From Caulobacter segnis ATCC 21756 (GTDB lineage: Bacteria; Pseudomonadota; Alphaproteobacteria; Caulobacterales; Caulobacteraceae), in assembly GCF_000092285.1 (NCBI RefSeq), contig NC_014100.1:4216001-4280000 (forward strand): a stretch of 64,000 nucleotides of DNA, written 5' to 3'. Below, piece after piece: positions 42,440-52,760 of this stretch. Within the stretch, counting starts at the first letter, position 1, and every line of letters begins with the position of its first letter. Made by a program: the position numbers and the translations under genes. The notes beneath the pieces were generated by a model. It was given only the letters and a program-made list of their open reading frames with translations, made no database searches and had not been told where the DNA came from.

Positions 42440-43014
42440 AGGGCTTTAGCGCCCAGCGTCCGCATCCGGGCCAGCCAGTCCGCCCGCCCCTTGGGTCCGA
42501 TCATCTCGACGCCGCCGACGATGCTGGTGCGGATCGGGCGATAGCCGCTGAGCCACAGGACGCCCTTGGCCAGCGCCTTGACGCCATGGCCGCCGAACAC
42601 CACGCGGAAGAACGGTCCCGGCATGCCCATGGTCACGACCAGCCGGGCGCTGCGGCCCTTCAGCTTGCCGTTCCAACCCTTCGGACCAATCTCGAAGCCG
42701 AAGCCGCCGCGATAAACCTGCTCCAGCAGCGCCTTCAGCCGCGCGGGAACTCCGCCCAGCCACAGCGGGAAGACGATCACAAGGTGCTCGGCCCGGATCA
42801 TCGCGGCCTGGACCTCCTGAATCGCGTCGGGCGGCGGCTCGGCGAAGGCGGCGGCGGAGGTCAGGACCGACGCCTCGACTGCACCCAGATCCAGACGCCG
42901 CACCTCGTGACCGACGGCTGTCGCGGCGGCGGCATAGGTCTCGCACAAGGCCGCGCAGAAACGGTCCGCGCCGGAATCGGGATGACCGTTCAGGATGAAG
43001 ATGCGCTTGGCCAT
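42436..43014 (-). CDS. NAD(P)H-quinone oxidoreductase-like flavoprotein
   Basis: A 192-residue flavodoxin-fold protein of the NQO1/KefF/MdaB group. It starts [13 protein letters not shown], the phosphate-binding loop of the family, and has [16 protein letters not shown] (about 83-98), the isoalloxazine-contact loop. It probably reduces quinones or related electrophiles with NAD(P)H. The ATG at 43014 is used because the open frame upstream carries only shadow sequence. The substrate is not known. Confidence 0.83.
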   Translation of the reverse strand: MAKRIFILNGHPDSGADRFCAALCETYAAAATAVGHEVRRLDLGAVEASVLTSAAAFAEPPPDAIQEVQAAMIRAEHLVIVFPLWLGGVPARLKALLEQVYRGGFGFEIGPKGWNGKLKGRSARLVVTMGMPGPFFRVVFGGHGVKALAKGVLWLSGYRPIRTSIVGGVEMIGPKGRADWLARMRTLGAKAL

Positions 43015-43066
43015 GGCGCTAGCTTGATCCGCCGCCGACGCGCCGCCTTGAGCCGCGTCAAAAGAC

Positions 43067-43987
43067 CTACAGCACCGAGCAGTTCGTGATCTGACTGAAG
43101 GCCTCCAGCGCCGCCGTGCCGACCACGCTGGTGCCGAAGCGATCGAGCTCGGGCGACCAGACGGCCACCGTCGCCTTGCCGGGGACCACGGCGACGACGC
43201 CGCCGCCGACGCCGCTTTTCGCCGGCAGGCCGACGCGATAGGCGAAGTTGCCGACGCTGTCATAGATGCCGCAGGTCAGCAGCAGGGCGTTCAAGCGTCG
43301 GGTCAGGCGGTCGGGGAAGATCGTCTCCTCGGCCACCGGCGAGAAACCGCCCGCCGCCAGCGGCAGGAACGCCCGCGCCAGCTGGCGGCAGCTCATGGTG
43401 ATGGCGCACTGGCGGCTGTAGGCGGCGACCACCGCCTCGGGCTCGTGCTCGATCGTGCCCTGGCCGCGCATCAGGCTGGCGATGGCGCGGTTCTGCCAGG
43501 CGTGGGCCAGCTCGGAGGCCGCCACGGCGGGATCGATCTCCAGCCGCTCGCCACAGAGAAAGCCGCCGAAGTCGCGCACCAGGGCGGCCGGGTCGCGGGT
43601 GACGTTCATCAGCACGTCCGTCACCGCCAGGGCGCCGGCGTTGATGAACGGGTTGCGCGGCACGCCCCGCTCGGCTTCCAGCAGCGACAGATGATTGAAC
43701 GGCGTGCCCGAGGGCTCCTTGCCGACGCGGGTCCAGATCTCGTCGCCGATCCGGTTCAAGGCCAGGCCCAGGGCCAGGACCTTGGTGATGCTCTGCAGTG
43801 AAAAGGCCTCGTCGGCGTCGCCGATCACGTGCTCGCCGCCGTCGACCGTGCGCACGGCCATGCCGAACTTGGTCCCCGGCACGCTGGCCAGCTGCGGGAT
43901 GTAGTCGGCGGGCTTGCCCTTGCCGAAGTGCGGCTTCACCAGCACGGCCACTTCGGCCAGCACATCGGGGATCGAGAGCGCCTTCAT
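43067..43987 (-). CDS. glsA: Glutaminase
   Basis: Glutaminase hydrolyses glutamine to glutamate and ammonia. The 306-residue protein has the serine-hydrolase type motif FSLQSITKV (Ser66, Lys69), plus FINAGALAVTD and the C-terminal AKSGVGGGVVAVVPGK. The ATG at 43987 gives the family's normal length; the longer open frame overlaps dapE and is discarded. It begins 17 bases after dapE on the same strand. Confidence 0.93.
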   Translation of the reverse strand: MKALSIPDVLAEVAVLVKPHFGKGKPADYIPQLASVPGTKFGMAVRTVDGGEHVIGDADEAFSLQSITKVLALGLALNRIGDEIWTRVGKEPSGTPFNHLSLLEAERGVPRNPFINAGALAVTDVLMNVTRDPAALVRDFGGFLCGERLEIDPAVAASELAHAWQNRAIASLMRGQGTIEHEPEAVVAAYSRQCAITMSCRQLARAFLPLAAGGFSPVAEETIFPDRLTRRLNALLLTCGIYDSVGNFAYRVGLPAKSGVGGGVVAVVPGKATVAVWSPELDRFGTSVVGTAALEAFSQITNCSVL

Positions 43988-44004
43988 CCTCGTCCCCGTC
44001 CGGC

Positions 44005-45165
44005 TCAGGCGAAGGCCGCGAAATAGCGGTTGATCAGGGCCTCGTAGGCGCCGGCCAGCTGGCGGACCTCCTCGACCGGGACCCGCTCGTCGACCTGGTG
44101 CATGGTCGAGCCGACCAGACCGAACTCGACGACGGGGCAGAGCGCGCGGATGAAGCGGGCGTCGCTGGTGCCGCCGGTCGTCGACAGTTCGGGCACGCGG
44201 CCGGTCGCGTCGCCGACCGCGGCCACGATCACGTCGGTGAAGGCGCCCGGTTCGGTCAGGAAGGCCTCGCCGCTGATCTTGCACAGCGCCTCGACCCGGC
44301 CCGAGAAGCCCTCCGCGGCCTCGCGGCACTCCCGCTCGATCCAGGCGGCCAGGTCCTTGCCCTTGTGGGCCGGGTTGAAGCGGATGTTCACCCGCGCCTT
44401 GGCCGAAGCGGGGATGACGTTGGTGGCGGTGTTGCCGACGTCCACCGTGGTCACCTCCAGATTCGACGGCTGGAAGCCGGTATAGCCCTCGTCCAGCACC
44501 CGGCTCTGCAGGCGCGAGAGGATGTCGACCATCACCGGGATCGGGTTGGCGGCGCGATGCGGGTAGGCCACGTGCCCCTGCTTACCGTCCACGGCGATCC
44601 AGGCGTTGATGCTGCCGCGCCGGCCGATCTTGACCATGTCGCCCAGCACGTTGGCGCTGGTCGGCTCGCCGACGATGCAGTGGTCGATGATCTCGCCCTC
44701 GGCGGCCAGGGCCTCGACGACCTTGACGGTCCCGTCCTCGGCCACGCCCTCCTCGTCGCCGGTGATCAGGAAGCTGATCGAGCCGGCATGGTCGGGAACG
44801 TTCGCGACGGCGGCGACAAAGGCGGCGATGGCGGACTTCATGTCGACCGCGCCTCGGCCAAAGAGGATCCCGTCCTTGATCTCGGCCTCGAAGGGACCGG
44901 CGGTCCAGGCCGCGTCGTCGCCGACCGGCACCACGTCGGTATGGCCGGCGAAGCAGAGGTTCGGCCGCGCGGTCCCGCGCCGGGCGTAGAGGTTCTCGAT
45001 CTCGCCGAACGTCATGCGGCGGCAGGCGAAGCCCAGGGCCTCCAGCTGGCGCTGCAGCGTGTCCATCGCGCCCGCGTCGGCCGGGGTCACCGACGGACGC
45101 CGGATCAGGGCCTGGGCGAGTTCGACAGGATCGATGCTGACGGAAACGGGCGCGGGGCTGTTCAT
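44005..45165 (-). CDS. dapE: Succinyl-diaminopimelate desuccinylase
   Basis: DapE removes succinate from N-succinyl-diaminopimelate in the pathway that uses DapD, also in this window. It is a dinuclear zinc M20 peptidase-fold enzyme: [12 protein letters not shown] and GRGAVDMKS carry zinc ligands, and TGDEEG carries the catalytic Glu. The ATG at 45165 gives 386 residues, the usual length. It leads into glsA on the minus strand. Confidence 0.94.
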   Translation of the reverse strand: MNSPAPVSVSIDPVELAQALIRRPSVTPADAGAMDTLQRQLEALGFACRRMTFGEIENLYARRGTARPNLCFAGHTDVVPVGDDAAWTAGPFEAEIKDGILFGRGAVDMKSAIAAFVAAVANVPDHAGSISFLITGDEEGVAEDGTVKVVEALAAEGEIIDHCIVGEPTSANVLGDMVKIGRRGSINAWIAVDGKQGHVAYPHRAANPIPVMVDILSRLQSRVLDEGYTGFQPSNLEVTTVDVGNTATNVIPASAKARVNIRFNPAHKGKDLAAWIERECREAAEGFSGRVEALCKISGEAFLTEPGAFTDVIVAAVGDATGRVPELSTTGGTSDARFIRALCPVVEFGLVGSTMHQVDERVPVEEVRQLAGAYEALINRYFAAFA

Positions 45166-45230
45166 GATCCTGCCTTTAGGCTTCCCTCCGTCACGACGCA
45201 AATCCAGCAAGGCGCTTTCAAGACACGACC

Positions 45231-45710
45231 ATGCCCAAGATCGATCTCGCCTCGGCTCCCACCCGTATCGGCACGGCCTATCCGCCGCCGTTCAACGAAC
45301 CTTGCCTAGGCCGCCATCGCACCAAGCTGGGCGACGCGGTCGGGCTCTCGCAGTTCGGCGTCAACCTGCTGCGCCTGCCGCCGGGACAATGGTCCAGCCA
45401 GCGCCATTGGCACACCGCCGAGGACGAGTTCACCTGGGTCGTCGAGGGCGAGGTGGTGCTGGTCGAGAACGAGGGCGAGACCGTGCTGACGGCGGGCGAC
45501 TGCGCGGGCTTCAGGGCCGGCGTCGCCAACGGCCACCACTTCCAGAACCGCTCGGACAAGGACGTCCTGCTGCTGGAAATCGGCTCGCGCAAGCCGGGCG
45601 AGGATGGCTGTGACTATCCCGATATCGACCTGGTCCTGCGTGAGGGCGAGGAGATCTACCGGCATCGCGACGGAACGCCCTACGACACCGAAAGCGGCCG
45701 CAAGCGCTAG
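45231..45710 (+). CDS. Cupin-domain protein
   Basis: A 159-residue single-domain cupin. The first metal-binding motif is visible as [19 protein letters not shown] (about 60-78), with two His and one Glu. A second motif region reads [20 protein letters not shown] (about 92-111). The enzymatic activity is not identifiable. It is divergent from dapE and overlaps the GST gene by four bases at the 3' ends. Confidence 0.83.
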   Translation: MPKIDLASAPTRIGTAYPPPFNEPCLGRHRTKLGDAVGLSQFGVNLLRLPPGQWSSQRHWHTAEDEFTWVVEGEVVLVENEGETVLTAGDCAGFRAGVANGHHFQNRSDKDVLLLEIGSRKPGEDGCDYPDIDLVLREGEEIYRHRDGTPYDTESGRKR

Positions 45711-46357
45711 CCGGCCGACGCGGCTTCGAACACCGCCAATTGATCGGCGTAGGCGCGCTGGAAGGCCGGGCGCGCCTCGGCCCGGGCGACATAGGCGGCG
45801 AGGTTGGGGTAGTCGGCCAGAAGGTTCGCGCCCGCGGGGCGGCGCAGCACCGTGACCGTCATCAGGTCGCCGACGCTGAACGGGCCGTCCAGCCACTCGG
45901 CATCGCCAAGCCGGTCGGAAAGATCCTCCAGGCGCCGGCGCACCTCCTGCTCCAGGGCGGGTTGGCGGGCGTCGAACCAGGGCTTGTCGCGCTCCAACAG
46001 GAAGGCGCGCTCGCGTTCAACGATCGGCGGCTGGACCGTGCTGACGGCGGCGAACATCCAGGCGATGGCGCGGGCCCGGGCGTCGGCGTCCGTGGGGAGC
46101 AAGCCCGGGTGACGCTCAGCGATGTGCAGGACGATCGCCCCGGACTCGAACAGCACCAGGCCGTCCGCTTCGTAGGTGGGGATCTGGCCGAAGGGCTGGA
46201 GCGCCTTGTGCGCCGGCTCCTTCATCTCGGCGAAGGTCACCAGCCGGACGTCGTAGGGCTGGCCGACCTCCTCCAGCGCCCAGCGCGCCGGCATGTCGCG
46301 CGCCAGTCCGCGCCCGCGATCGGGCGAGGTCTTGAAGGCGGTGAGGATCGGGTTCAT
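45707..46357 (-). CDS. Glutathione S-transferase family protein
   Basis: A 216-residue protein with an N-terminal thioredoxin-like domain: ALEEVGQPYDVRLV, then GQIPTYEADGLVLFESGAIVLHIAERHPG. This includes the cis-Pro and the E-S glutathione contacts. The C-terminal helical domain has WLDGPFSVGDLMTVTVLR. The ATG at 46357 with GGGAG eight bases upstream is preferred to the TTG at 46387. Substrate unknown. Confidence 0.85.
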   Translation of the reverse strand: MNPILTAFKTSPDRGRGLARDMPARWALEEVGQPYDVRLVTFAEMKEPAHKALQPFGQIPTYEADGLVLFESGAIVLHIAERHPGLLPTDADARARAIAWMFAAVSTVQPPIVERERAFLLERDKPWFDARQPALEQEVRRRLEDLSDRLGDAEWLDGPFSVGDLMTVTVLRRPAGANLLADYPNLAAYVARAEARPAFQRAYADQLAVFEAASAG

Positions 46358-46417
46358 CGGCGCGTCTCCCAGGCCCTTGTAAGCCAAGGACGGACGCGCG
46401 GCGACGATGCCGACAAC

Positions 46418-46939
46418 CTAGGCCGCGCGGCGGGCCTTCTTGACCTTGGCGATGGCGCGGTCGCGGCGCAGGCGCGAGAGGTGGTCGATGAACAGGACGC
46501 CTTCCAGGTGGTCCATCTCGTGCTGGATGCAGACGGCGAACAGGCCCTCGGCCTCCTCGACGACCGTCTCGCCCTGGTAGTTCATGTAGCGCAGGGTGAC
46601 CTTGGCCGGGCGCTCAACCTCGTCGAAGTACTCGGGCACCGACAGGCAGCCTTCTTCGTAGACGAACATCTCCTCGGAGCTGGCCAGGATCTCGGGATTG
46701 ACGAAGTAGCGCGGGGCCGGCTCCTCCCCCTCCCGGGCCAGGTCCATGGTGATGACCCGCACCGGCTCGCCGACCTGAACGGCGGCCAGACCGATGCCGG
46801 GCGCGTCGTACATGGTCTCCAGCATGTCATCCATCAGGGCGCGCAGCTCGTCGGTGACGACCTCCACCGGGGTGGAAATCTTCTTCAGGACCGCCAGGTC
46901 GGCGGCGTTATCGACGGTGAGGATGCGACGGATAGCCAT
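46418..46939 (-). CDS. def: Peptide deformylase
   Basis: Def removes the N-formyl group from new proteins. The 173-residue protein has all three family motifs: GIGLAAVQ (48-55), EGCLSVP (Cys98 as metal ligand) and QHEMDHLEG (His140, Glu141, His144). It is separated from fmt in this genome and lies just downstream of rmuC on the minus strand. Confidence 0.96.
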   Translation of the reverse strand: MAIRRILTVDNAADLAVLKKISTPVEVVTDELRALMDDMLETMYDAPGIGLAAVQVGEPVRVITMDLAREGEEPAPRYFVNPEILASSEEMFVYEEGCLSVPEYFDEVERPAKVTLRYMNYQGETVVEEAEGLFAVCIQHEMDHLEGVLFIDHLSRLRRDRAIAKVKKARRAA

Positions 46940-46947
46940 GATCTTCG

Positions 46948-48246
46948 TCAGGTAGGCGCGTCATTTCCGAGGGTCAAGGTGGGAGATTGCCCCACGGCGG
47001 GCTCGGCGCTCAACTTCGTGAGAGGACGCACGCCCTGATCGATCGCGGCGGGCTCGTCGATCTTCTTGCCCTCGTGGTCGACGGACAGGTCCTCGAAACG
47101 CCGGGCCTGGGTCAGGACCTGGCTCTCCAGCGAGCCGACGAACTGGTTGTACTTGCCCACCGCGCTTTCCAGCGCCTTGCCCATGGCGCCAGCGTGGGCG
47201 CCCATGACCGAGACACGCTTGTAGAGCTCGCGGCCGACCTCGACGATGCGGGCCGCGTTCTTGGCCTGATCCTCGGCGCGCCAGCCATAGGCCACGGCCT
47301 TGCAGAGCGCGAACAGGGTCGTGGGCGTAACCAGCACCACGCGGCGGTCCATGGCCTCGGCCATAAGCTCGGGCAGGCGGTCCAGGGCGGCGGCCAGGAA
47401 GCCGTCGCCGGGCACGAACATCGCCACGAAGTCGGGCGAGCCCTCGCCGGCGAACTGGTCCCAATAGGCCTTGGACGACAGGCTCTGCATGTGGGCGCGG
47501 ACGCTGGCGGCGTGGCGGACCATGGCGGCCTCGCGCAGGACTTCGTCGGTCGCCTCCTGTGACTCGAGGAAGGCGTTCAGCGAGCACTTGGCGTCGATCA
47601 CGAACACCCCGCCGCCGGGCAGGGTGACCTTAACGTCGGGACGGCGGCGGCCCTCGTCGCTGTCGACGCTGAACTGCTCCTGGAAGTCGAAACGGCTGTT
47701 GAGGCCGGCGGCCTCAAGCACGTTGCGCAGGGTCTGCTCACCCCAGCGCCCTTGCACGCCGGCCCCGCGGCGCAGGGCGGCCGACAGCTTGCGGGCCTCG
47801 GCCTGGGTGGCGGTGGAGGCCTCCAGCAGGGCCGCGATCTGGGCCTTGAGGCCGCCGGTCTCCTCGGCGCGGACCTTCTCGACGGCGTTCACCTGGGCCT
47901 CGAACTTGGCCAGGGTCTCGGCGACGGGCTTCAGCTGGGCTTCCAGGCGGGCTTCGGCGAGGCGCTCGCGGCTCTTGGCGTTCTCGTCGGCGCGCTTGAT
48001 CAGCTGTTCGGCGATGGCGTTGGCGCTCTGGGCGGCCTGGGCCTTGATCAGCTCGATCTGGGTGGCGCTCTGGTCCTCGAGCAGGCGGTGGCGCTCTTCG
48101 GCCTGGGCCAGGCGCTCGTTCAGCAGCCAGGTCTCGGCCTCGGCCTTGGCGGCGCGGCGCTGCGCGCTCACGGCCCAAAGCCCCAGCGCCACGGCGGCCA
48201 GAGCGAAGACGAGAGCCAGGATCAGGAACGGATCGGAAAAGTTCAT
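46948..48246 (-). CDS. rmuC: DNA recombination protein RmuC
   Basis: RmuC is a nuclease-like protein that limits inversions between short repeats. The 432-residue protein has an N-terminal membrane helix (about 6-26) and a long coiled coil (about 30-155). The RmuC domain (about 160-400) contains [15 protein letters not shown] and [14 protein letters not shown], the latter resembling a PD-(D/E)xK-type strand. Normal length. It runs into def nine bases later. Confidence 0.92.
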   Translation of the reverse strand: MNFSDPFLILALVFALAAVALGLWAVSAQRRAAKAEAETWLLNERLAQAEERHRLLEDQSATQIELIKAQAAQSANAIAEQLIKRADENAKSRERLAEARLEAQLKPVAETLAKFEAQVNAVEKVRAEETGGLKAQIAALLEASTATQAEARKLSAALRRGAGVQGRWGEQTLRNVLEAAGLNSRFDFQEQFSVDSDEGRRRPDVKVTLPGGGVFVIDAKCSLNAFLESQEATDEVLREAAMVRHAASVRAHMQSLSSKAYWDQFAGEGSPDFVAMFVPGDGFLAAALDRLPELMAEAMDRRVVLVTPTTLFALCKAVAYGWRAEDQAKNAARIVEVGRELYKRVSVMGAHAGAMGKALESAVGKYNQFVGSLESQVLTQARRFEDLSVDHEGKKIDEPAAIDQGVRPLTKLSAEPAVGQSPTLTLGNDAPT

Positions 48247-48299
48247 GGTCCGTTCCTAAAGGGAATCGGCGGCGGCATAAAGGCCGCCGCCGCGCCGGA

Positions 48300-48452
48300 T
48301 CAGTCGTCGCCGTCGGCGAGGTCGGCGATCATGCCGCTGATCGGTTCGCCGGCGAAGCCGGTGACGTTGTGGCCGCGGTCGACCACGCCGACCTTCGCGG
48401 GGTGCGGCGCTTCGGTTTCGGCTTCGGGAGCCTTGTCTTCGGGCGTGCTCAT
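48300..48452 (-). CDS. Small 50-residue hypothetical protein
   Basis: A short open frame with a strong GGAGG ten bases before its ATG at 48452. The product is acidic: an N-terminal Pro/Glu/Ala-rich segment, then VGVVDRGHNVTGFAGEPIS and an Asp-rich end. It lies between recR and rmuC, all on the minus strand. No family is recognised. The good binding site and an orderly, non-Arg-rich composition favour a real gene. Confidence 0.6.
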   Translation of the reverse strand: MSTPEDKAPEAETEAPHPAKVGVVDRGHNVTGFAGEPISGMIADLADGDD

Positions 48453-48558
48453 GAAATCAGTCCCTCCACTCCACGTCGGCGGTCCCGACGCGATGGCGGA
48501 GCTTGGCGCGGGAAAGCGTGGCTGTCAGCCGGATTTCCGACCTACCGACGCAAATTCC

Positions 48559-49161
48559 TCAGGCGGGACGCCGGGCGCGCAGGGCCTGGGCGATGGTGCC
48601 GTCATCCAGCCAGTCGAGGTCCCCGCCGACGGGCACGCCGCGGGCCAGCATGGTCACCGGCACGTTGGTCTGGGCCAGGCGGTCGGCGATGTAGTGGGCG
48701 GTCGTCTGGCCGTCGACCGTGGCCGGCAAAGCCAGGATCACCTCGGCCACCTCGCCGCCCCCGACCCGCGCGACCAGCTCGCCGATCCGCAGAGCCTCGG
48801 GGCCGACGCCATCCAGGGCCGACAGCAGGCCGCCCAGCACGTGGTAGCGCCCCTTGAACGAGCCGCCGCGCTCCATGGCCCAAACCGAACCGACCTCTTC
48901 GACCACGCACAACAGCCGGCCGTCGCGCGAGCCGTCGGCGCAGACCGCGCAGGGGTCGGTGACGTCCAGCGAGCCGCAGGTCGAGCAGGTGCGGACCTTC
49001 GCCTGCGCCTCGGCCATGGCCAGGGCGAGCGGCGCGAGCAAGGTGTCGCGCTTCTTCAGCAGGGCCAGGGCCGCCCGCCGGCCTGAGCGCGGTCCGAGGC
49101 CCGGCAACTTGGACAGCAGGGCGATCAGCCGCTCGATCTCGGGTCCGGCGGAGGCCGCCAT
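48559..49161 (-). CDS. recR: Recombination mediator protein RecR
   Basis: RecR works with RecF and RecO in single-strand gap repair. The 200-residue protein has an N-terminal helix-hairpin-helix region ([21 protein letters not shown]), a zinc site [16 protein letters not shown], and a Toprim domain with [13 protein letters not shown]. It belongs to the common dnaX-ybaB-recR order on the minus strand. Confidence 0.95.
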   Translation of the reverse strand: MAASAGPEIERLIALLSKLPGLGPRSGRRAALALLKKRDTLLAPLALAMAEAQAKVRTCSTCGSLDVTDPCAVCADGSRDGRLLCVVEEVGSVWAMERGGSFKGRYHVLGGLLSALDGVGPEALRIGELVARVGGGEVAEVILALPATVDGQTTAHYIADRLAQTNVPVTMLARGVPVGGDLDWLDDGTIAQALRARRPA

Positions 49162-49198
49162 TCTTTCCCCTTCAATCCCTTTCCAGCGGAAAGGGTGG

Positions 49199-49528
49199 CT
49201 AGAACTTCATCCCGGGCAGGCCGCCCATCAGGCCCGCCATGGGGCCGGCGGCTTCCTGCATCAGCTGGGCCTGCTTGGCGTCCAGCTTCTTCTTGGCGTC
49301 GGCATGGGCGGCGATGATCAGGTCGGCGATCACCTCGCCCTCGCCGGGCTGCACCAGGCTCTCGTCCATCAGCACCCGCACCAGCTCGCCATTGCCCATT
49401 AGCGTGACGGTGACCATGCCGCCGCCCGAAGTGCCGTCGACGGTGGTCTCGGCCAGGCGCGCCTGGGCGTCCTGAAGCTTCTGCTGCATGGCCTGGGCCT
49501 GCTTCATCAGGCCGCCGAGGTCTTTCAT
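49199..49528 (-). CDS. ybaB: YbaB/EbfC nucleoid-associated protein
   Basis: YbaB/EbfC proteins are small DNA-binding dimers. The typical blocks [35 protein letters not shown] and [16 protein letters not shown] are present. The ATG at 49528 has GGAG nine bases before it and gives 109 residues; a GTG at 49549 with its own AGGA is the alternative. It lies between dnaX and recR, the usual order. Confidence 0.92.
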   Translation of the reverse strand: MKDLGGLMKQAQAMQQKLQDAQARLAETTVDGTSGGGMVTVTLMGNGELVRVLMDESLVQPGEGEVIADLIIAAHADAKKKLDAKQAQLMQEAAGPMAGLMGGLPGMKF

Positions 49529-49556
49529 GGTCTTGGTCTCCAAACTCACATCCTGT

Positions 49557-49674
49557 TCCCCTCCCCTCGATGGGGAGGGGTAGGGGTGGGGTGATACGGC
49601 GGCGGATCCGAGCTCCGTCCCGAAACGCTGTCACCCCCATCCCGGCCCTTCCCCCATCAAAGGGGGAAGGGGAG
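49557..49674. repeat. GC-rich palindromic intergenic repeat, copy 6 (divergent)
   Basis: TCCCCTCCCC-TCGAT-GGGGAGGGG and CCCTTCCCCC-ATCAAA-GGGGGAAGGGG hairpins flank a CCGGATCCGAG-like middle. It occupies the whole dnaX-ybaB gap. The sequence differs more from the other six but keeps their two-hairpin plan. Confidence 0.7.
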
Positions 49675-49683
49675 ATTCTGCGA

Positions 49684-51534
49684 CTATCCCTCTTCCTCGT
49701 CCGGCTCCAGCGGGGCCGCCTCGGGGGTGAGGACCTTGCGGATCTCGACGATCTCGGCGCCGGGGAAGGCCGACAGCACCGAAGCGACGAACGGATCCTT
49801 CTTGATCTGCTCCAGCGCCTCGCGCTCCTCGCGCTTCTGGCGCTCCATCAGGCTTTCGGCCCCGCCGCCGCCCTCGGCCGCCACCAGCCAGGGCTGGCCG
49901 GTGTGCTCCTTGAGGAAGCGCACCAGGCGCCCGGCCAGATTTCCAGGCGCGCCGGGGGCGGCCTCGAAGGTGATGGCGCCGGGCCGGAAATTGATCGGGC
50001 GGACGTACTGCTCGACGTCCAGGCGAAGGCCGATGTCGCGCTTGGCGGCGATCAGGGCCATCACGTCGTCGAACGAGGCCAGCACCGGCATGGCCTGGGC
50101 GCCGGGCGCGGCCAGGGTCATCGGGGCCTGGGCCGAGGCCGCGCCGCCGGACGCGCCGCCGCCGCCCACCGAGACGCCGCCCCCCGGACCGCCGCCGCCG
50201 ATCGGCGCGCCGTCGCGCAGGGCCTTCAAGGCTTCCTCGGGACCGGGCAAGTCGGCGGCGTAGCACAGGCGGATCAGAGCCATCTCGGCCGCGGCCATGG
50301 CGTCGGGCGCGCGGCGCACCTCCTCATGGGCCTTCAGCAGCATCTGCCACAGGCGCGACAGCGTGCCGGCGGAGGTGTGGGCGCCGATGGCGGCCAGGCG
50401 CGCGGCCTGCTCCTTGGGCATCGACAGGGCGTCCGGCCCGAGCGCCTTGGACACCGCCGACGCGTGGCAGTGGTCGAGCACGTCGAGCATCACCACCGCC
50501 GGATCGGCGCCGAAGCCCCAGAGCGCGCGGAAGCCTTCCAGCGCGTCCTTGGTCTTGCCGGCCATCACATGCTCGTAGAGCGCGATGGTCTGGCCGCGGT
50601 CGGCCAGGCCCAGCATGTCGCGGACCACGGTCGCGGTGACCGTCGCGCCGCGCTCGGTCTGCACGATGGCTTGGTCCAACAGCGAGAGGCCGTCGCGCAC
50701 CGAGCCCTCGGCCGCGCGGGCGATCAGGGCCAGGGCGTCCATCTCGATCCGGGCGCCTTCCTTGGCCGAGATGCGGTCGAAGTGCTTGACCAGCACGTCC
50801 GGCTCGACCCGGCGCAGGTCGAAGCGCTGGCAGCGCGACAGGATCGTCACCGGGACCTTGCGGATTTCGGTGGTGGCGAAGATGAACTTGGCGTGCGGCG
50901 GCGGCTCTTCCAGCGTCTTCAGCAGGGCGTTGAACGCCGCCGTCGACAGCATGTGCACTTCGTCGATGATGTAGACCTTGTAGCGCGCCTCGACCGGGGC
51001 GTAGCGCACCCCGTCCAGCAGCTCGCGCATCTCGTCGACCTTGGTGCGGCTGGCGGCGTCCAGCTCCAGCACGTCCATGTGCCGGCCCTCGATGATGGCG
51101 CGGCAGTGGTAGCCTTCGGTGGTCAGGTCGACCGACGGGCCCTTGACCGTGTCGGTCTCGTAGTTGAGCGCACGGGCCAGCAGGCGCGCGGTCGTGGTCT
51201 TGCCGACCCCGCGGACGCCGGTGAGCATGAAGGCGTGGGCGATGCGGCCGGTGGAGAAGGCGTTGGCCAGAGTGCGGACCATGGCCTCCTGGCCGATCAG
51301 GTCCTCGAAGGTGCGCGGCCGGTACTTCCGCGCCAGCACCGTATAGGCGTCGCCGGTCTCGGCGGGCGGATCCTGGACGACCGGCCGCGCTTCTTCCGCG
51401 GCCGCGGCGGGCGCGACCGGCGATCCGCCGAAGATATCGGCGGTGTTCTCGTCGCGTTCAGCCAAATCTTCGCCGGCGGGCGCTTCGTCCCACGGCGGCG
51501 CGGAATCGGTCGAGAGGTCGTCGTGGTCGGCCAT
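49684..51534 (-). CDS. dnaX: DNA polymerase III gamma/tau subunit
   Basis: DnaX is the clamp-loader ATPase that organises the replisome. The 616-residue protein has an acidic N-terminal tail of about 60 residues. An AAA+ domain follows, with GVRGVGKTTTARLLA (Walker A, about 107-121) and YIIDEVHMLS (Walker B), then a collar domain, a Gly-rich linker (GGGGPGGGVSVGGGG) and a tau-type C-terminus. No zinc-module mutation is evident. It heads the dnaX-ybaB-recR group, with the SRP RNA gene upstream. Confidence 0.95.
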   Translation of the reverse strand: MADHDDLSTDSAPPWDEAPAGEDLAERDENTADIFGGSPVAPAAAAEEARPVVQDPPAETGDAYTVLARKYRPRTFEDLIGQEAMVRTLANAFSTGRIAHAFMLTGVRGVGKTTTARLLARALNYETDTVKGPSVDLTTEGYHCRAIIEGRHMDVLELDAASRTKVDEMRELLDGVRYAPVEARYKVYIIDEVHMLSTAAFNALLKTLEEPPPHAKFIFATTEIRKVPVTILSRCQRFDLRRVEPDVLVKHFDRISAKEGARIEMDALALIARAAEGSVRDGLSLLDQAIVQTERGATVTATVVRDMLGLADRGQTIALYEHVMAGKTKDALEGFRALWGFGADPAVVMLDVLDHCHASAVSKALGPDALSMPKEQAARLAAIGAHTSAGTLSRLWQMLLKAHEEVRRAPDAMAAAEMALIRLCYAADLPGPEEALKALRDGAPIGGGGPGGGVSVGGGGASGGAASAQAPMTLAAPGAQAMPVLASFDDVMALIAAKRDIGLRLDVEQYVRPINFRPGAITFEAAPGAPGNLAGRLVRFLKEHTGQPWLVAAEGGGGAESLMERQKREEREALEQIKKDPFVASVLSAFPGAEIVEIRKVLTPEAAPLEPDEEEG

Positions 51535-51642
51535 GGGCGTCAGTGTAGTGGGGCGGAGGGCGCAGCAAAAGCCTCGCGCCCGCTCGGACGCGCATCTGCT
51601 GACAGATTTGTCTTGGATTTTAGGGGGGATTGTGAGGAAAGG

Positions 51643-51740
51643 TGGAGACCGGACAGCGACCCGAAGGGGATCTCGTTGTGGCTGCTGCCTTCCGGCCCTG
51701 ACCAGGTTGGCGAGGACTTCGTCCGCGCCGGTCTCCGAGG
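51643..51740 (-). ncRNA. ffs: Signal recognition particle RNA (4.5S type)
   Basis: On the minus strand the sequence contains GGTCAGGGCCGGAAGGCAGC, the conserved SRP domain IV tip that binds Ffh. GGAGACCGG near 51736 pairs with CCGGTCTCC near 51644 to close the long hairpin, giving about 93-98 nucleotides. The RNA works with Ffh and FtsY in membrane-protein targeting. The ends are set by the pairing and are approximate. It lies upstream of dnaX in the same direction, as in relatives. Confidence 0.93.
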
Positions 51741-51809
51741 CCTATATCGCGACTCATCGCGAAGGATGCAAGGCTGACGAGTCATTCCGCTCACGCTACA
51801 CAGTCGGAC

Positions 51810-52751
51810 ATGCCTCTCTCGATCATCACCAACACCTTCGCCGGCAACCCCTTGAACCGCGATAGCGAGCGGCGCGGCGACGAGGCTTTCCTCGCCGAAA
51901 AGCTGGCCGATCCGGAGTCGCTGGCTGTCGCGCTGTGGAACGGCAAGCCGCTGGTCGAGGACATCCTGGACGCCGACGGCAATGCCAAGGGCGTGCAGAT
52001 CGCCTATCTGCGCGCCGACATGGCCCAGGACATGGCCGGCGGCGGCGAGAAGCTGCTGTACATGGGCCTCTGGAAGGACATCGCCGTCTTCGCCGTCGAC
52101 ATCGAAGGCCCGGCTGATCCGTCGGAAGGCCCGCTGCAGGGGCTGGGCCGCTTCGAGGAGCTGCGCGGCGCCGCGGCGAGCATGCCGCCCGCCGACGCCG
52201 GCATCCTGGCGACGGCCAAGTCGATGTTCGAATGGCGCCGACGCCATCGCTGGTGCAGCGCCTGCGGCCAGAAGACCGAGGTCTCCGACGGCGGCTGGAA
52301 GCGCGTCTGCCCCGCCTGCGACGCCGAGCACTTCCCCCGCACCGACCCGGTGGCGATCATGTTGGCCGTCCATAACGGCAAGTGCCTGCTGGGCCGCCAG
52401 GCCGCCTGGCCTCCGGGGATGTTCTCGGCCCTGGCCGGCTTCATCGAGCCCGGCGAGACCATCGAGGAGGCCTGCGCCCGCGAACTGGAGGAAGAGGCGG
52501 GCCTGAAGGCGACCGCCGTCCGTTATCACTCCAGCCAGCCGTGGCCCTGGCCCAGCTCGCTGATGATCGGCATGATCGCCGACGTCGACAGCGACAAGGC
52601 CGCGCCCGACCAGACCGAGCTGGAAGCGGTCCGCTGGTTCAGCAAGGACGAAGCGCTGCGCCTGATCAGGGGCGAGTTCGAGGACGGCCTCTTCGCCCCG
52701 CCAGCCCTGGCGATCGCCCATCAGCTGATCAAGGCGTGGGCGGAGGGGTAG
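51810..52751 (+). CDS. nudC: NAD(+)/NADH pyrophosphatase
   Basis: NudC hydrolyses NADH and removes NAD caps from RNA. The 313-residue protein has a zinc ribbon with Cys149, Cys152, Cys167 and Cys170 (CSACG and CPACD), the SQPWPWPSSLM block that defines NudC, and a Nudix box starting GFIEPGETIEEACARELEEE (about 207-226). The length is slightly above the enterobacterial form because of a longer N-terminal domain. A repeat copy follows. Confidence 0.93.
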   Translation: MPLSIITNTFAGNPLNRDSERRGDEAFLAEKLADPESLAVALWNGKPLVEDILDADGNAKGVQIAYLRADMAQDMAGGGEKLLYMGLWKDIAVFAVDIEGPADPSEGPLQGLGRFEELRGAAASMPPADAGILATAKSMFEWRRRHRWCSACGQKTEVSDGGWKRVCPACDAEHFPRTDPVAIMLAVHNGKCLLGRQAAWPPGMFSALAGFIEPGETIEEACARELEEEAGLKATAVRYHSSQPWPWPSSLMIGMIADVDSDKAAPDQTELEAVRWFSKDEALRLIRGEFEDGLFAPPALAIAHQLIKAWAEG

Positions 52752-52760
52752 GGCTGCGAA

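Noticed and set aside
51643..51740. SRP RNA read on the plus strand
   Set aside because: The conserved GGAAGG-type tip appears only on the minus strand, so the gene is placed there.
49570..51777. A 735-codon plus-strand open frame opposite dnaX
   Set aside because: Arg/Gly/His-rich antisense with no family motif; dnaX on the minus strand has intact Walker motifs.
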